Shown: positions 56,255 through 64,000, numbered from the stretch's first letter. The stretch: DNA of 64,000 bases from Sediminibacterium sp. (GCA_030158665.1 JAOASM010000027.1:1-64000), one strand, 5' to 3'. A program made the numbers and translations. Notes: generated by a model from the sequence alone, not told the origin.

Positions 56255-57143
56255 TCCAATAGAAAGCAATAGGCAGTTTAATAATATTTCTGGAGCTATC
56301 AGTGTGGCGCATGATGTAAGTGAACAGTTGACATTGAAATTTAATATCGCGCGCGGGTTCCGCGCGCCAAACATGGCAGAGATGGCGTCTTATGGTGCAC
56401 ATGAAGGCACGAACAGATTTGAATATGGCAATGAAGCGTTGATTTCTGAAAAGAGTTTACAATTTGATGCTGCAGTAGAATGGAGCAATGAGCATATGAG
56501 CTTTGCAGGAAATGTCTTTTACAATACCGTAAGTGATTATATCTTTTATCAGAAGTTAACTGCTGTTGGAGGAGGAGACTCTATCATCATGGATCATGGG
56601 GACAATCTCTATGCATTTGCATTCAGACAAAAAGATGCACACTTGTATGGCGCTGAATTCAATGTTGATTTTCATCCACACCCACTAGACTGGCTGCATG
56701 TAGAAAATAGTGTGAGCTTAATCCGCGGACAATTTAAAGAAGCATTGGATGGATCAAAAAATCTACCAGGCATACCAAGTGCAAGATGGTTGTCTGAAAT
56801 AAAAATCGAACTTTTTAAAAAGTCAAAAGCCATCCGAAATAGTTTTATCAATCTACAGTTAGATAATGTGTTTGCGCAAAATCATCCATTTGTAGGTTAC
56901 AATACTGAAACGCGTACACCAGCTTATACTTTATTGAATCTGGGTTATAGTACGCAGATCCAACACCGCAACAAAACCTTGTTTAGCGTTTCCTTAGTTG
57001 GACAAAATGTCACCGATGTGGCGTATCAGCATCACTTGAATCGTTTAAAATATGGTCCAGTGAATGAAGCGACTGGACGCATGGGTGTATTCAATATGGG
57101 TCGCAATTTTAGTTTCAAAGTGAATATTCCTATTGGGAATTAA
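56199..57143 (+). pseudogene. TonB-dependent receptor, 3' part (frameshifted)
   Basis: This frame is open from 56199 and contains the remaining barrel: FNNISGAISVAHDVSEQLTLKFNIARGFRAPNMAEMASYGAHEGTNRFEYG, a hallmark of the family, then strands to the end FNMGRNFSFKVNIPIGN. It has no plausible start of its own; the track proposes a TTG at 56220. Together with the 5' part it makes one receptor for uptake of a siderophore, metal or other ligand across the outer membrane. Coding quality is high on both sides, so the frameshift is recent or a sequencing error. Confidence 0.85.
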
Positions 57144-57412
57144 AATAGATAGATTGTTAATAGTAAGAAAACAAGATTGACAATCGTTCTGAAATAAATC
57201 CAAATTTTTCTAGATTTTTCTATAACCTCTTGATCGCTTAATATTTTTAATATTGAGTAGATCAAGAGGCTTATATTAATGATCCATGCTGCAGTTAATG
57301 CTACAATAATAAATTGGCTCGCATCTATGCGTTTAATGATTGAGTAGCTGATGTATAATACAACAGTTAAAATATTTGTTAAGTTGTTTAAAGAAGGTAT
57401 TATATTAATCAT
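57140..57412 (-). CDS. Unknown small membrane protein (90 aa)
   Basis: Three hydrophobic stretches (residues about 8-25, 33-56 and 70-89) suggest three transmembrane helices. No family is recognised. Its stop overlaps the end of the TonB receptor by 4 bp, tail to tail. With the next two genes it forms a minus-strand group in visibly AT-richer DNA. Confidence 0.55.
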   Translation of the reverse strand: MINIIPSLNNLTNILTVVLYISYSIIKRIDASQFIIVALTAAWIINISLLIYSILKILSDQEVIEKSRKIWIYFRTIVNLVFLLLTIYLF

Positions 57413-57457
57413 TTTTCAATTTATATTAGATGAAACATGTATTTAATGGTCTAATTT

Positions 57458-57655
57458 TTAGTTAAATGTATTTGGAATAAACAAATAAACATAAGCAGCT
57501 ATAGCTAGATAAACTACTAGTACTGCAATGGATACTTTTTTGAAAACAATCAAACTCTTATCAATTGATAACTTAAGTTTTTGTTTATCATATAACCAGA
57601 CAAATAGATTAAACAACATTAATAATATTCCGATTAAGATTAGTAGGTATAACAT
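57458..57655 (-). CDS. Unknown two-helix membrane protein (65 aa)
   Basis: The protein has a hydrophobic N-terminus (MLYLLILIGILLMLFNLFVWLY), a short basic loop (DKQKLKLSIDK) and a second helix (VSIAVLVVYLAIAAYVYLFI). No family is recognised. It starts 11 bp after the lipoprotein gene ends, suggesting co-expression. Confidence 0.55.
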   Translation of the reverse strand: MLYLLILIGILLMLFNLFVWLYDKQKLKLSIDKSLIVFKKVSIAVLVVYLAIAAYVYLFIPNTFN

Positions 57656-57666
57656 AATTTATCATT

Positions 57667-58371
57667 TTATTTTTGTTCAACTCTTACTGCATTTTTAGTA
57701 TAATCTGAATCCATGTTCACTGTGAAATAATAATTACTTCTTTCTGTCCACCCAAGTGTTAGACCGCCTAACTGAATACCGAATAAGTTGTTGCCAGTTA
57801 TTGTAAATGTTGATGTTGTAGTAGAAGGGTTGAATGTAATACTAGATGAGTTTACATATGTCCAGTAAAAGAATCCGATACCTGTAAAAGATAATGTTGG
57901 AGTTCCTATAACTCTTCCGAATTGATCTGTATTGAAATCTAAATGCATTGTATAAAATCCCTTTGGTAATACATTGTCATTAATTGAAGAATAATATGAA
58001 ACATAAAAAGGAAAAGATGCGTGATAGTATCCGGCTTGTCTAGGTCCATCATCTTCGTATTCATCAAGAGATATAGTTGAGAATGCACTTTTTAAACTAT
58101 TAAGTGTTTTTGTGTTATTTGGTTTCAAATCTGCTTGACCTATAAACACTTTGCTTTTTTTAAATTCTTTATATGCATCTTTGAATTCATCAAATGAAAG
58201 TATTGGTATATTATTTAATTCATTTAGTATTATAAATTCACCTTTTTCGCCTACAACTTCTTTTAGTTTAGACATTGCAATCTCTTCTTTATATTCTGGT
58301 ATTTCTTTTTGACAACTTGGTAAAAAGATAAAAACGAATAGTACTAAAACGAATGTTAAATAATTTTTCAT
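57667..58371 (-). CDS. Unknown lipoprotein (234 aa)
   Basis: A lipobox (FLPSC, Cys20) marks it as a lipoprotein. Residues 25-110 are charged and helical (KLKEVVGEKGEFIILNELNN). The C-terminal half is beta-rich with many Tyr, Ser and Thr (ASFPFYVSYYSSINDN, STTTSTFTITGNNLFG). No family is recognised. It is the first gene of a three-gene minus-strand group with two small membrane proteins. Confidence 0.65.
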   Translation of the reverse strand: MKNYLTFVLVLFVFIFLPSCQKEIPEYKEEIAMSKLKEVVGEKGEFIILNELNNIPILSFDEFKDAYKEFKKSKVFIGQADLKPNNTKTLNSLKSAFSTISLDEYEDDGPRQAGYYHASFPFYVSYYSSINDNVLPKGFYTMHLDFNTDQFGRVIGTPTLSFTGIGFFYWTYVNSSSITFNPSTTTSTFTITGNNLFGIQLGGLTLGWTERSNYYFTVNMDSDYTKNAVRVEQK

Positions 58372-58506
58372 GATGTTGGATTTAGTTATGAAGAAACAAT
58401 GAAATGATTTTATATTATTGCGTATTTATACCTTCTGTAGATTTTCTTATACAATCTACCCCTTGCTTTTCATAAAAAGATCAAACTTAGAATAGGCTCT
58501 ATGCAT

Positions 58507-58962
58507 TTATTTTTCATTTGCTAGTTGAAGTGCTGTTTTTATTAACGCATCACTTACTCTAAAATTCGTTGCTTGAATTTTTTCTAAATAAAATTTTAAG
58601 GAATGAATGATACCTAATTCTTTCGCTATAATTAATACTCCAATGCTTCCTGTATATCTTAGTCTCAATAATGTAGTAACTTTTCTTGCTTTTAAATCAT
58701 CGATTATTAAGAATGAATTATTTTTTAACGCGTTCGTGATAATACTAGATTCGCCAGCTCCTAATTTAAAGCGCTTTAAAAAGGATTGTTCTATTTCGTT
58801 CGTCGTTTCTACAACTATCCATGAAGGGATAGATTCATTCAACTCGGATTTAATCTGGGTAGTAATGATAACCTTGCCATAAATTCTTTGCAATAGATGT
58901 AAGGCATTTATTTTATTAAGAATGATTAGTGAACTTGTATCAACGTATACTTTCTCTTGCAT
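58507..58962 (-). CDS. DUF3368 PIN-like toxin
   Basis: The 151-aa protein fits DUF3368, a PIN-domain-like group that pairs with UPF0175 antitoxins. Asp8 (VYVDTSSLIIL), Glu40, Glu71 (LGAGESSII) and Asp88/89 (FLIIDDLKARK) provide the acidic cluster expected of a PIN ribonuclease. RYTGSIGVLIIAKELGII is the typical C-terminal motif. It overlaps the upstream UPF0175 gene by 23 bp, indicating translational coupling. Confidence 0.85.
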   Translation of the reverse strand: MQEKVYVDTSSLIILNKINALHLLQRIYGKVIITTQIKSELNESIPSWIVVETTNEIEQSFLKRFKLGAGESSIITNALKNNSFLIIDDLKARKVTTLLRLRYTGSIGVLIIAKELGIIHSLKFYLEKIQATNFRVSDALIKTALQLANEK

Positions 58963-59182
58963 TGCTTACATCTGATTCTAAATCAGATGCAGGGTAATTG
59001 ATAACTGAGACGTTGTAATTTTTTAGTAAATCCATAAATTCTGAGATAGTGTAACCTGCACTTTTTGCGGCCTGACTCATTGTAAGTCTTCCTGCTTCAA
59101 AAAGTTTAGCAGCAAAAAAAGTCTTTAACTCTTGTTTGTCTGCCTCTAGTTCATCAGGTAATTGTAATTCTATGGTTTTCAT
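58940..59182 (-). CDS. UPF0175 family antitoxin
   Basis: The 80-aa protein matches UPF0175: LQLPDELEADKQELKTFFAAKLFEAGRLTMSQAAKSAGYTISEFMDLLKNYNVSVINY. The segment LTMSQAAKSAGYTISEFMDLL resembles a helix-turn-helix. It would neutralise the DUF3368 protein and may repress the operon. A 12-bp palindrome, ATTAGTACTAAT (59191-59202), lies 8 bp upstream of its start. Confidence 0.87.
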   Translation of the reverse strand: MKTIELQLPDELEADKQELKTFFAAKLFEAGRLTMSQAAKSAGYTISEFMDLLKNYNVSVINYPASDLESDVSNARESIR

Positions 59183-59190
59183 TTTACTAA

Positions 59191-59202
59191 ATTAGTACTA
59201 AT
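59191..59202 (-). promoter_or_regulatory. Palindrome upstream of the UPF0175/DUF3368 pair
   Basis: ATTAGTACTAAT is a perfect 12-bp palindrome just upstream of the antitoxin ATG. Its position suits an autoregulatory operator, but a 12-bp AT-rich palindrome may also arise by chance. Confidence 0.35.
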
Positions 59203-59355
59203 ATCTTTTTTACAATAAATTTGTTTCCTGCATATGATCGGGTGATAAATATGCTTGAAATTCATTTTAATTTTGTTTTATATTTTAAGTATTTATACTT
59301 TAAATATTGACTAACTTGTATGTACATATTAGAATACATTCTAAATCTACTAACT

Positions 59356-60675
59356 ATGAAAAAAACAGCTTTGTTTTTATTTGCAATGGTCGTTGCGTTG
59401 TCGAGTACTGCGCAGGGTTTAACAAAAGAAGAAAAACAAGTGATGGCTTGGATTGATGCGCATATGCCGCAAGCAATTGAGCTGTTAAAAGAGTCTGTGA
59501 ATATCAATAGTGGCACATTGAATATAGAAGGAGTGAAAAAAGTGGGCGCCTTGTTTGCGAAGGAATTTGAAAAAGCTGGATTTGCCACTGAGTGGGTAGC
59601 GATGCCTGACTCTATTAAAAGAGCGGGGCATTTGGTGGCGAGTCGTCGCGCTAGCGCCGCCGCCGCCACATCTTCCAAACAAAAATCTGGAAAACGCCTC
59701 TTCCTCATCGGACACTTAGATACGGTCTTTGAACCAGATATGCCAGCCAATCCATTCACTATGTTGAATGATTCAACTGCTACAGGACAGGGTGTGAATG
59801 ATATGAAGGGAGGAGATGTGGTAGTGATTATGGCATTACAAGCATTGGAGCAGGCTGGATTATTAAAGAATACAGATATCACCGCCTATTTTACAGGAGA
59901 CGAGGAACATGCGGGTTATCCTAGGGAAGTGACAAGAGGAGATTTTGTCAATAGAGCTAAGCAGGCAGATATTGCATTGGCTTTTGAAGGAGCGAACGGA
60001 TTGAACTCGGTAGCCACAGGAAGAAGGGGTGCGAGTGGATGGAGATTGGATGTGACTGGAAAAACAGGACATAGTTCGGGGGTATTCACGCCAGGCGCGG
60101 GTTATGGTGCTATTTACGAGGCGGCAAGAATCATCAATCAGTTTAGAGAAACATTGAGCACCGAAAAATATTTAACCTTTAACCCAGGCATCATCATTGG
60201 TGGTTCAGATATTGAATACAATGAAGCCACTTCAAAAGGCGCGGCCATCGCCAAAACCAATATTATCTCCCCGGCGGTGACGGTTACGGGAGACTTAAGA
60301 TTCTTGACCGAGGATCAAAAAGACCGCGCCAGAGCCAAAATGAGGGAAATTGTAGGGCAAAACCTTGCTCAAACCAGTGCCAAAATCAGTTTTGTGGATG
60401 GGATCCCAAGTATGGCTCCTACGGAAGGTAACAACAAGGTACTAGGCGTAATCAATTCAATATCAACGGATATGGGCGTTGGGGCCACCGTGGCCGGTGA
60501 CCCAGGATCAAGGGGTGCGGGCGATATCAGTTATGTGGCTGCTTATGTGGACTGTATTGATGGATTGGGAGCTTCAGGACGCGGCGCTCACGCGCCGGGA
60601 GAAACCATCCACCTCAATCAACTCCCTTTTTTGATTAAAAGAGCGGCATTAACCATCTATCGATTATCTAGATAA
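59356..60675 (+). CDS. Secreted M20-family metallopeptidase
   Basis: I start at the ATG 59356 (MKKTALFLFAMVV, 439 aa), which begins a signal peptide ending near SSTAQ; the track adds 12 upstream residues. It resembles M20A/carboxypeptidase G2-like enzymes: LFLIGHLDTVFEP has the first metal His and Asp, QGVNDMKGGDVVVIM the bridging Asp, and YFTGDEEHAG the catalytic and metal Glu. A Ser/Ala-rich insertion (RRASAAAATSSKQKSG) encoded by unusually GC-rich DNA precedes the first metal motif. The large antisense ORF at 59262-59882 is a shadow. Confidence 0.87.
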   Translation: MKKTALFLFAMVVALSSTAQGLTKEEKQVMAWIDAHMPQAIELLKESVNINSGTLNIEGVKKVGALFAKEFEKAGFATEWVAMPDSIKRAGHLVASRRASAAAATSSKQKSGKRLFLIGHLDTVFEPDMPANPFTMLNDSTATGQGVNDMKGGDVVVIMALQALEQAGLLKNTDITAYFTGDEEHAGYPREVTRGDFVNRAKQADIALAFEGANGLNSVATGRRGASGWRLDVTGKTGHSSGVFTPGAGYGAIYEAARIINQFRETLSTEKYLTFNPGIIIGGSDIEYNEATSKGAAIAKTNIISPAVTVTGDLRFLTEDQKDRARAKMREIVGQNLAQTSAKISFVDGIPSMAPTEGNNKVLGVINSISTDMGVGATVAGDPGSRGAGDISYVAAYVDCIDGLGASGRGAHAPGETIHLNQLPFLIKRAALTIYRLSR

Positions 60676-60692
60676 TAGTCTAAAAAACGAGG

Positions 60693-60736
60693 GGGTATAA
60701 CATATATGTTATATCAAATGTGTTATACCCTTTTTT
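60693..60736 (+). terminator. Terminator after the M20 peptidase gene
   Basis: GGGTATAACATAT and ATGTGTTATACCC pair (one G-U) around an AT-rich loop, followed by TTTTTT. It lies 18 bp past the stop. Confidence 0.88.
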
Positions 60737-60930
60737 ATACCTTTGTTTAAGCCCTTTCACAATAATTTAAACAAAAGAACGTTTATATCTAACGCGTTGA
60801 TTGTCTTGAATAAACAGACATAAAACGCCCATCAAAAAATCAAAAAATACCCCTTTAAAAATTAGATTTTTTGATATTGTTGCTCTACTTTCGCTGTTCA
60901 ACTTACCCCCCACAAGTTTATTGGAAAAAT

Positions 60931-60999
60931 TAACAGCTAAATACTGTTAAAAAGCATACATAATATATACAAAATAGTATTTTTGTCGTATATTAACAG
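60931..60999 (+). promoter_or_regulatory. Exopolysaccharide operon promoter with TTAACAG sites
   Basis: TATTTTTG (60978-60985) is a full TAnnTTTG box predicting a start near 60992. Upstream, TTAACAG (60931-60937) and CTGTTAA (60945-60951) form a dyad with a 7-nt spacer. A third TTAACAG (60993-60999) lies at the predicted start. The dyad is positioned like an activator site, the downstream half-site like a repressor site. No -33 TTG was found. Confidence 0.5.
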
Positions 61000-61081
61000 T
61001 GCGTCTTATGCACTCAAAATGAGTCACTTAGGCCTATAATGGGACTAAGAAGGGCGGAGCCATACAAAGCCCGCAAACTCC
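60998..61081 (+). ncRNA. Candidate structured leader RNA of the exopolysaccharide operon
   Basis: By hand pairing this leader can form a hairpin AGTGC/GCACT (60998-61002/61010-61014), a second stem CTTAG/CTAAG (61027-61031/61045-61049) and an H-type pseudoknot. In the pseudoknot GGGC (61052-61055) pairs with GCCC (61069-61072) while GGAG (61056-61059) pairs with CTCC (61078-61081). It ends 16 nt before the ATG. I cannot match it to a known riboswitch class; short stems may be coincidental. Confidence 0.35.
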
Positions 61082-61097
61082 AAACAAATTCTGAACT

Positions 61098-63635
61098 ATG
61101 AAATGGATTAAAATTGCCTTATTTAGCTTGAGCATTTTTGCGATGAGCATCCAATCGAATGCGCAAAACTTATTAAGCGGAAAAGATCTAAGTACAATTA
61201 AAGTAGATGCATTAACCGATGCTGAAATTGCACAAATACAAGCGCAGTTAAAGCAAGCTGGTGTAAGCATTGATATGGTAGAATCTCAAGCCATTGCAAA
61301 AGGCATGAGCCCTGCAGAGTTTGCTAAATTAAAAGCAAGACTAAGTGGTGCAAAATCAGGTACTAAATCAGGATCACCACTGACCAAGAAAACCGTTAGC
61401 AAAAAACCAACTTATGAGATTGACAGTACTCGAAAAACATTTGAGAATAAAATCAATCCGTTGATTTATGGATCTGAATTATTTGCTAACGAAAATGGTT
61501 TTGGTGAAAATCAAAATATCGCCACACCAATGAACTATGAAGTAGGCACCAACGATGTGTTGAAGTTGGTGGTGTATGGTGTGCAAGAATACAGTTCGGA
61601 TTTAGACGTGAGCAAAGAAGGAACGGTGTTGATAGAGAATGTAGGCCGTGTAAAAGTAGCAGGCTTGACCATCGAAGCAGCGACCACAAGAATCAGACAG
61701 CAGATGGCCAACACTGCTTATCCAAGCCTAAGAACGGGTGAATCTAAATTGGCCTTAACGGTTGGCGATACAAGAACCATTCAAGTGACCATTATCGGTG
61801 CACAAAGAAGTGGTAATTACAATGTGTCTTCTTTGTCTACTATTTTAAATGCGTTAACAGAAGCAGGTGGTCCGAATGAAATTGGTTCTTACAGAAATAT
61901 TGAATTGATTAGAAACAACAAGTTGTATAAGAAGATCGATTTATACGCTTTCATGCAAAACGGAGATCAATCACAGAATATGGGTTTAAAGGATCGTGAT
62001 GTGATTCGAGTACCAGCCTATAAAGGAAGAGTAGAAATTAAAGGACAGGTAAAGCGTCCAGGTATTTTTGAGATCAACGGCACGGCAGAAAACTTCAATC
62101 AGTTTTTACAATATGCAGGCGGCTTTGATGACACAGCGTATACTGCATGGGTGAAAGTGATTCAAAAGAACGATAAAGAAAAATCGGTAAAAGATTTATC
62201 TGCAAAAGAATTTGCTAGCTACCAACCACAGGGAGGAGACATTATCCAAGTGTCTAAAATTTTAGATCGTTTTCAGAACAGGGTTAAATTATCTGGTGCC
62301 GTATTCAGACCAGATGTGTATGAGTTAACAGAAGGCATGCGCATTAGCGACTTGATCCAAAAAGCAGATGGCTTAAAAGAAGATGCTTATTTGGGCCGTG
62401 CACAGCTGATCCGCTTAAAGCCTAATTTATTAAAAGAATTAGTGAGCATCAATTTAGGCAAGGCATTGCAAAAAGGATCAGAAGAAAATATTTATTTACA
62501 AAGAGAAGACGAATTGTATATTAACTCCATTGTTGATTTAAGAGATTCATTGACGGTAGATTTATTAGGAGAAGTAAGAAGCCAGGGTCGCTTTAACTAT
62601 GTAGATAGTATGACGGTGAAAGATTTAATTTTAATGGCAGGTGGATTCAAGTACGAAGCAAGCAAGCAAGTAGAAGTAGCAAGGTTGGTTAAGTTTGGTG
62701 ATAAAGTAACCGATAACCAAGTAGCGACCATTTTAAAAACAGAAGTGAATGGTGATTTAAGTTTTAATCCAGGTCAAGAGAATTTTGTATTGCAACCGAT
62801 GGACGTAGTAACCATTACTAAAAAAGTTGGTTATACCAATCCAGAAGTGGTCAGCATTACCGGACAAGTACAGAGTGTAGGTAAATATACTTTGAGTACA
62901 CGTGTGGAGCGTGTGAGTGATATTGTAAAACGTGCTGGCGGCTTAATTGGGCAAGCTTATGGAGAAGGTGCTTATATTAAAAGAAGCCGATACAATATAG
63001 ATACTTTAAGATCGGACGAATCAAAGACATCCGTTGAGCAAGCCTATATTAGAAAGTTTAAAGCACAGCAATTATCTGCTAAAGCTGAAATTAAAAATAG
63101 CTTAAACGAAGAGGATGTTTTGGTAGATGCACAAAAGCAAGGCAAGAAGAATTTAAAAGACACGCTTGATATTTTATACAAAGAATTAGAAAACGATTAT
63201 TATCAAATTGCCATTGACATTAATAAAATTATGGATAAGCCAGGTTCCGAACTAGACCTGGTGTTGAGAGACAAGGATGAGATTGTGATTCCAAAAACAG
63301 ATAATCGAGTAAAAATTAGTGGTGGTGTATTGCGACCTACCAATATTGTTTACCGTGATGGATTGACTATTGGAGAATGTATTAGTTCGGCGGGTGGTAT
63401 AAGTGAGTATGCGAGAAGAGGCAGGGCTTATGTAATTTATGCGAATGGTAAAAGCAAAAGAACCATGCATTTTGGCTTGTTTAGAATTAACCCAACCATC
63501 AAGCCAGGTGCCGAAGTGGTATTGCCAGAAACAGATGTGAAAAAAGACAAGCCATTAACTAGCATTATCCAATTCACTACCGTACTAGCACAAATAGGAT
63601 CGGTACTAGCCACATTAGCTATTTTAAATAGATAA
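61098..63635 (+). CDS. SLBB-domain polysaccharide export protein (Wza-like)
   Basis: The 845-aa protein has a signal peptide ending near QSNAQ (residue 23). A charged N-terminal region follows, then the polysaccharide export domain (NYEVGTNDVLKLVVYGVQEYSSDLDVSKEGTVLIENVGRVKVAGLTI, about 145-195). A series of SLBB repeats follows (for example VTIIGAQRSGNYNVSSLSTILNALTEAGG, VEIKGQVKRPGIFEING, VKLSGAVFRPDVYELTEGM, VSITGQVQSVGKYTLS, VKISGGVLRPTNIVYRDG). A C-terminal hydrophobic helix (FTTVLAQIGSVLATLAIL) ends the protein. It would form the outer-membrane or periplasmic conduit for capsule or exopolysaccharide. The Wzz-like gene follows after one base. Confidence 0.9.
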   Translation: MKWIKIALFSLSIFAMSIQSNAQNLLSGKDLSTIKVDALTDAEIAQIQAQLKQAGVSIDMVESQAIAKGMSPAEFAKLKARLSGAKSGTKSGSPLTKKTVSKKPTYEIDSTRKTFENKINPLIYGSELFANENGFGENQNIATPMNYEVGTNDVLKLVVYGVQEYSSDLDVSKEGTVLIENVGRVKVAGLTIEAATTRIRQQMANTAYPSLRTGESKLALTVGDTRTIQVTIIGAQRSGNYNVSSLSTILNALTEAGGPNEIGSYRNIELIRNNKLYKKIDLYAFMQNGDQSQNMGLKDRDVIRVPAYKGRVEIKGQVKRPGIFEINGTAENFNQFLQYAGGFDDTAYTAWVKVIQKNDKEKSVKDLSAKEFASYQPQGGDIIQVSKILDRFQNRVKLSGAVFRPDVYELTEGMRISDLIQKADGLKEDAYLGRAQLIRLKPNLLKELVSINLGKALQKGSEENIYLQREDELYINSIVDLRDSLTVDLLGEVRSQGRFNYVDSMTVKDLILMAGGFKYEASKQVEVARLVKFGDKVTDNQVATILKTEVNGDLSFNPGQENFVLQPMDVVTITKKVGYTNPEVVSITGQVQSVGKYTLSTRVERVSDIVKRAGGLIGQAYGEGAYIKRSRYNIDTLRSDESKTSVEQAYIRKFKAQQLSAKAEIKNSLNEEDVLVDAQKQGKKNLKDTLDILYKELENDYYQIAIDINKIMDKPGSELDLVLRDKDEIVIPKTDNRVKISGGVLRPTNIVYRDGLTIGECISSAGGISEYARRGRAYVIYANGKSKRTMHFGLFRINPTIKPGAEVVLPETDVKKDKPLTSIIQFTTVLAQIGSVLATLAILNR

Positions 63636-63636
63636 C

Positions 63637-64000
63637 ATGATTGAGCAACAACAGCAAATAGACAACGACGAGATTTCTTTAAAGGAATTGATTCAAAAAA
63701 TACAGGAGTGGATCCAGTATTTAAAAACGCAGTGGAAACTCATTTTGGGTATTGCAGCTTTAGGTGCCATCATTGGGTTTGTGTATGCTAGTTTTCAAAA
63801 ACCCAATTACCTAGCAACTACCACATTCGTATTGGAGGAAGATAAAGGTGGTGGAGGATTAGGCGGTGCAATGGGTTTGGCGAGTAGTTTTGGTTTTGAC
63901 TTAGGTGGCGGTGGCGGGGGCTTATTCACTAGCGCCAATATCATTGAATTAATGAAGAGCCGTTTGGTGGTAGAGAAAACTTTATTGAATCCGTTGCAAG
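63637..64000 (+). CDS. Wzz-like chain-length determinant, partial at window edge
   Basis: Only the first 121 codons are in the window. The ATG is one base after the SLBB gene's stop, so the two are translationally coupled. The N-terminus is charged (MIEQQQQIDNDEISLKELIQKIQEW), followed by a transmembrane helix (LILGIAALGAIIGFVYASF, about 37-55) and YLATTTFVLEEDKGGGG. This matches the Wzz/PCP family that controls polysaccharide chain length in the inner membrane. A Gly-rich stretch (GGAMGLASSFGFDLGGGGGG) follows. Whether a tyrosine-kinase domain follows cannot be seen. Confidence 0.85.
   Translation, partial: MIEQQQQIDNDEISLKELIQKIQEWIQYLKTQWKLILGIAALGAIIGFVYASFQKPNYLATTTFVLEEDKGGGGLGGAMGLASSFGFDLGGGGGGLFTSANIIELMKSRLVVEKTLLNPLQ

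Noticed and set aside
59262-59882. 206-aa minus-strand ORF antisense to the M20 peptidase
   Set aside because: It lies opposite a gene with clear catalytic motifs and its product has no domain, signal or sensible composition. It is a shadow ORF.
61031-61081. c-di-GMP-I riboswitch before the exopolysaccharide genes
   Set aside because: Fragments such as AGGGC and CAAAGCC resemble it, but the order and the GNRA tetraloop arrangement do not match the class.

Overview
The window reads as a chromosomal segment of an AT-rich member of the Bacteroidota, most likely family Chitinophagaceae (inference from protein style, not from a database search). Supporting signs are TAnnTTTG-type -7 promoter boxes, almost no Shine-Dalgarno sequences, a TonB-dependent receptor with an N-terminal carboxypeptidase-regulatory domain, a PorT-like outer-membrane barrel, DUF4290, and lipoproteins with short Bacteroidota-type signal peptides. 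No rRNA, tRNA, CRISPR array, insertion sequence or prophage is visible.

Layout. 1-10.8 kb: housekeeping and peptidase genes (M20 amidohydrolase, SDR, gmk, S10 carboxypeptidase, murA, DUF4290, pheS, recO), a HicAB toxin-antitoxin pair and an amidohydrolase. 10.9-14.6 kb: rplM-rpsI-rpsB-tsf followed by pyrH. 14.7-23.8 kb: a TolC-like gene, an AIM24 protein, and a complete tetR-tolC-MFP-RND efflux operon preceded by a near-ideal promoter and operator. 23.9-33.2 kb: DUF502, serC, DUF1015, an acyl-CoA synthetase, an outer-membrane barrel/lipoprotein pair and an unrecognised 525-aa protein. 33.3-49.2 kb: one co-directional run of twelve amino-acid genes, leuA-leuC-leuD-leuB-ilvD-ilvB-ilvN-ilvC-ilvA-thrA-thrB-thrC. 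It covers aspartate to homoserine, threonine, 2-oxobutanoate and then isoleucine/valine/leucine precursors; asd and the final transaminase ilvE are not in the run. 49.3-57.1 kb: S9 peptidase, nitroreductase, a gap with a 61-bp tandem repeat, a secreted phosphatase-superfamily protein, and a TonB receptor split by a frameshift. 57.1-59.2 kb: a visibly AT-richer island of three unknown membrane/lipoprotein genes plus a UPF0175/DUF3368 toxin-antitoxin pair. 59.3-60.7 kb: a secreted M20 peptidase. 61-64 kb: the start of an exopolysaccharide export locus (SLBB/Wza-like protein, then a Wzz-like chain-length protein cut by the window edge).

The most interesting non-coding signals are: the leader of the exopolysaccharide operon (three TTAACAG half-sites around the promoter, then a compact leader that can form a hairpin and an H-type pseudoknot); an operator dyad inside the tetR promoter; an 18-bp perfect palindrome at the hicAB promoter; a long hairpin between rpsB and tsf; a hairpin at the predicted 5' end of the leu-ilv-thr transcript, paired with a LeuA that lacks its regulatory domain; and two identical terminators, one of which encodes the C-terminus of the opposing gene. 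MurA carries Asp in place of the fosfomycin-target Cys. All similarity statements come from recognising family motifs by eye; no searches or folding calculations were run.
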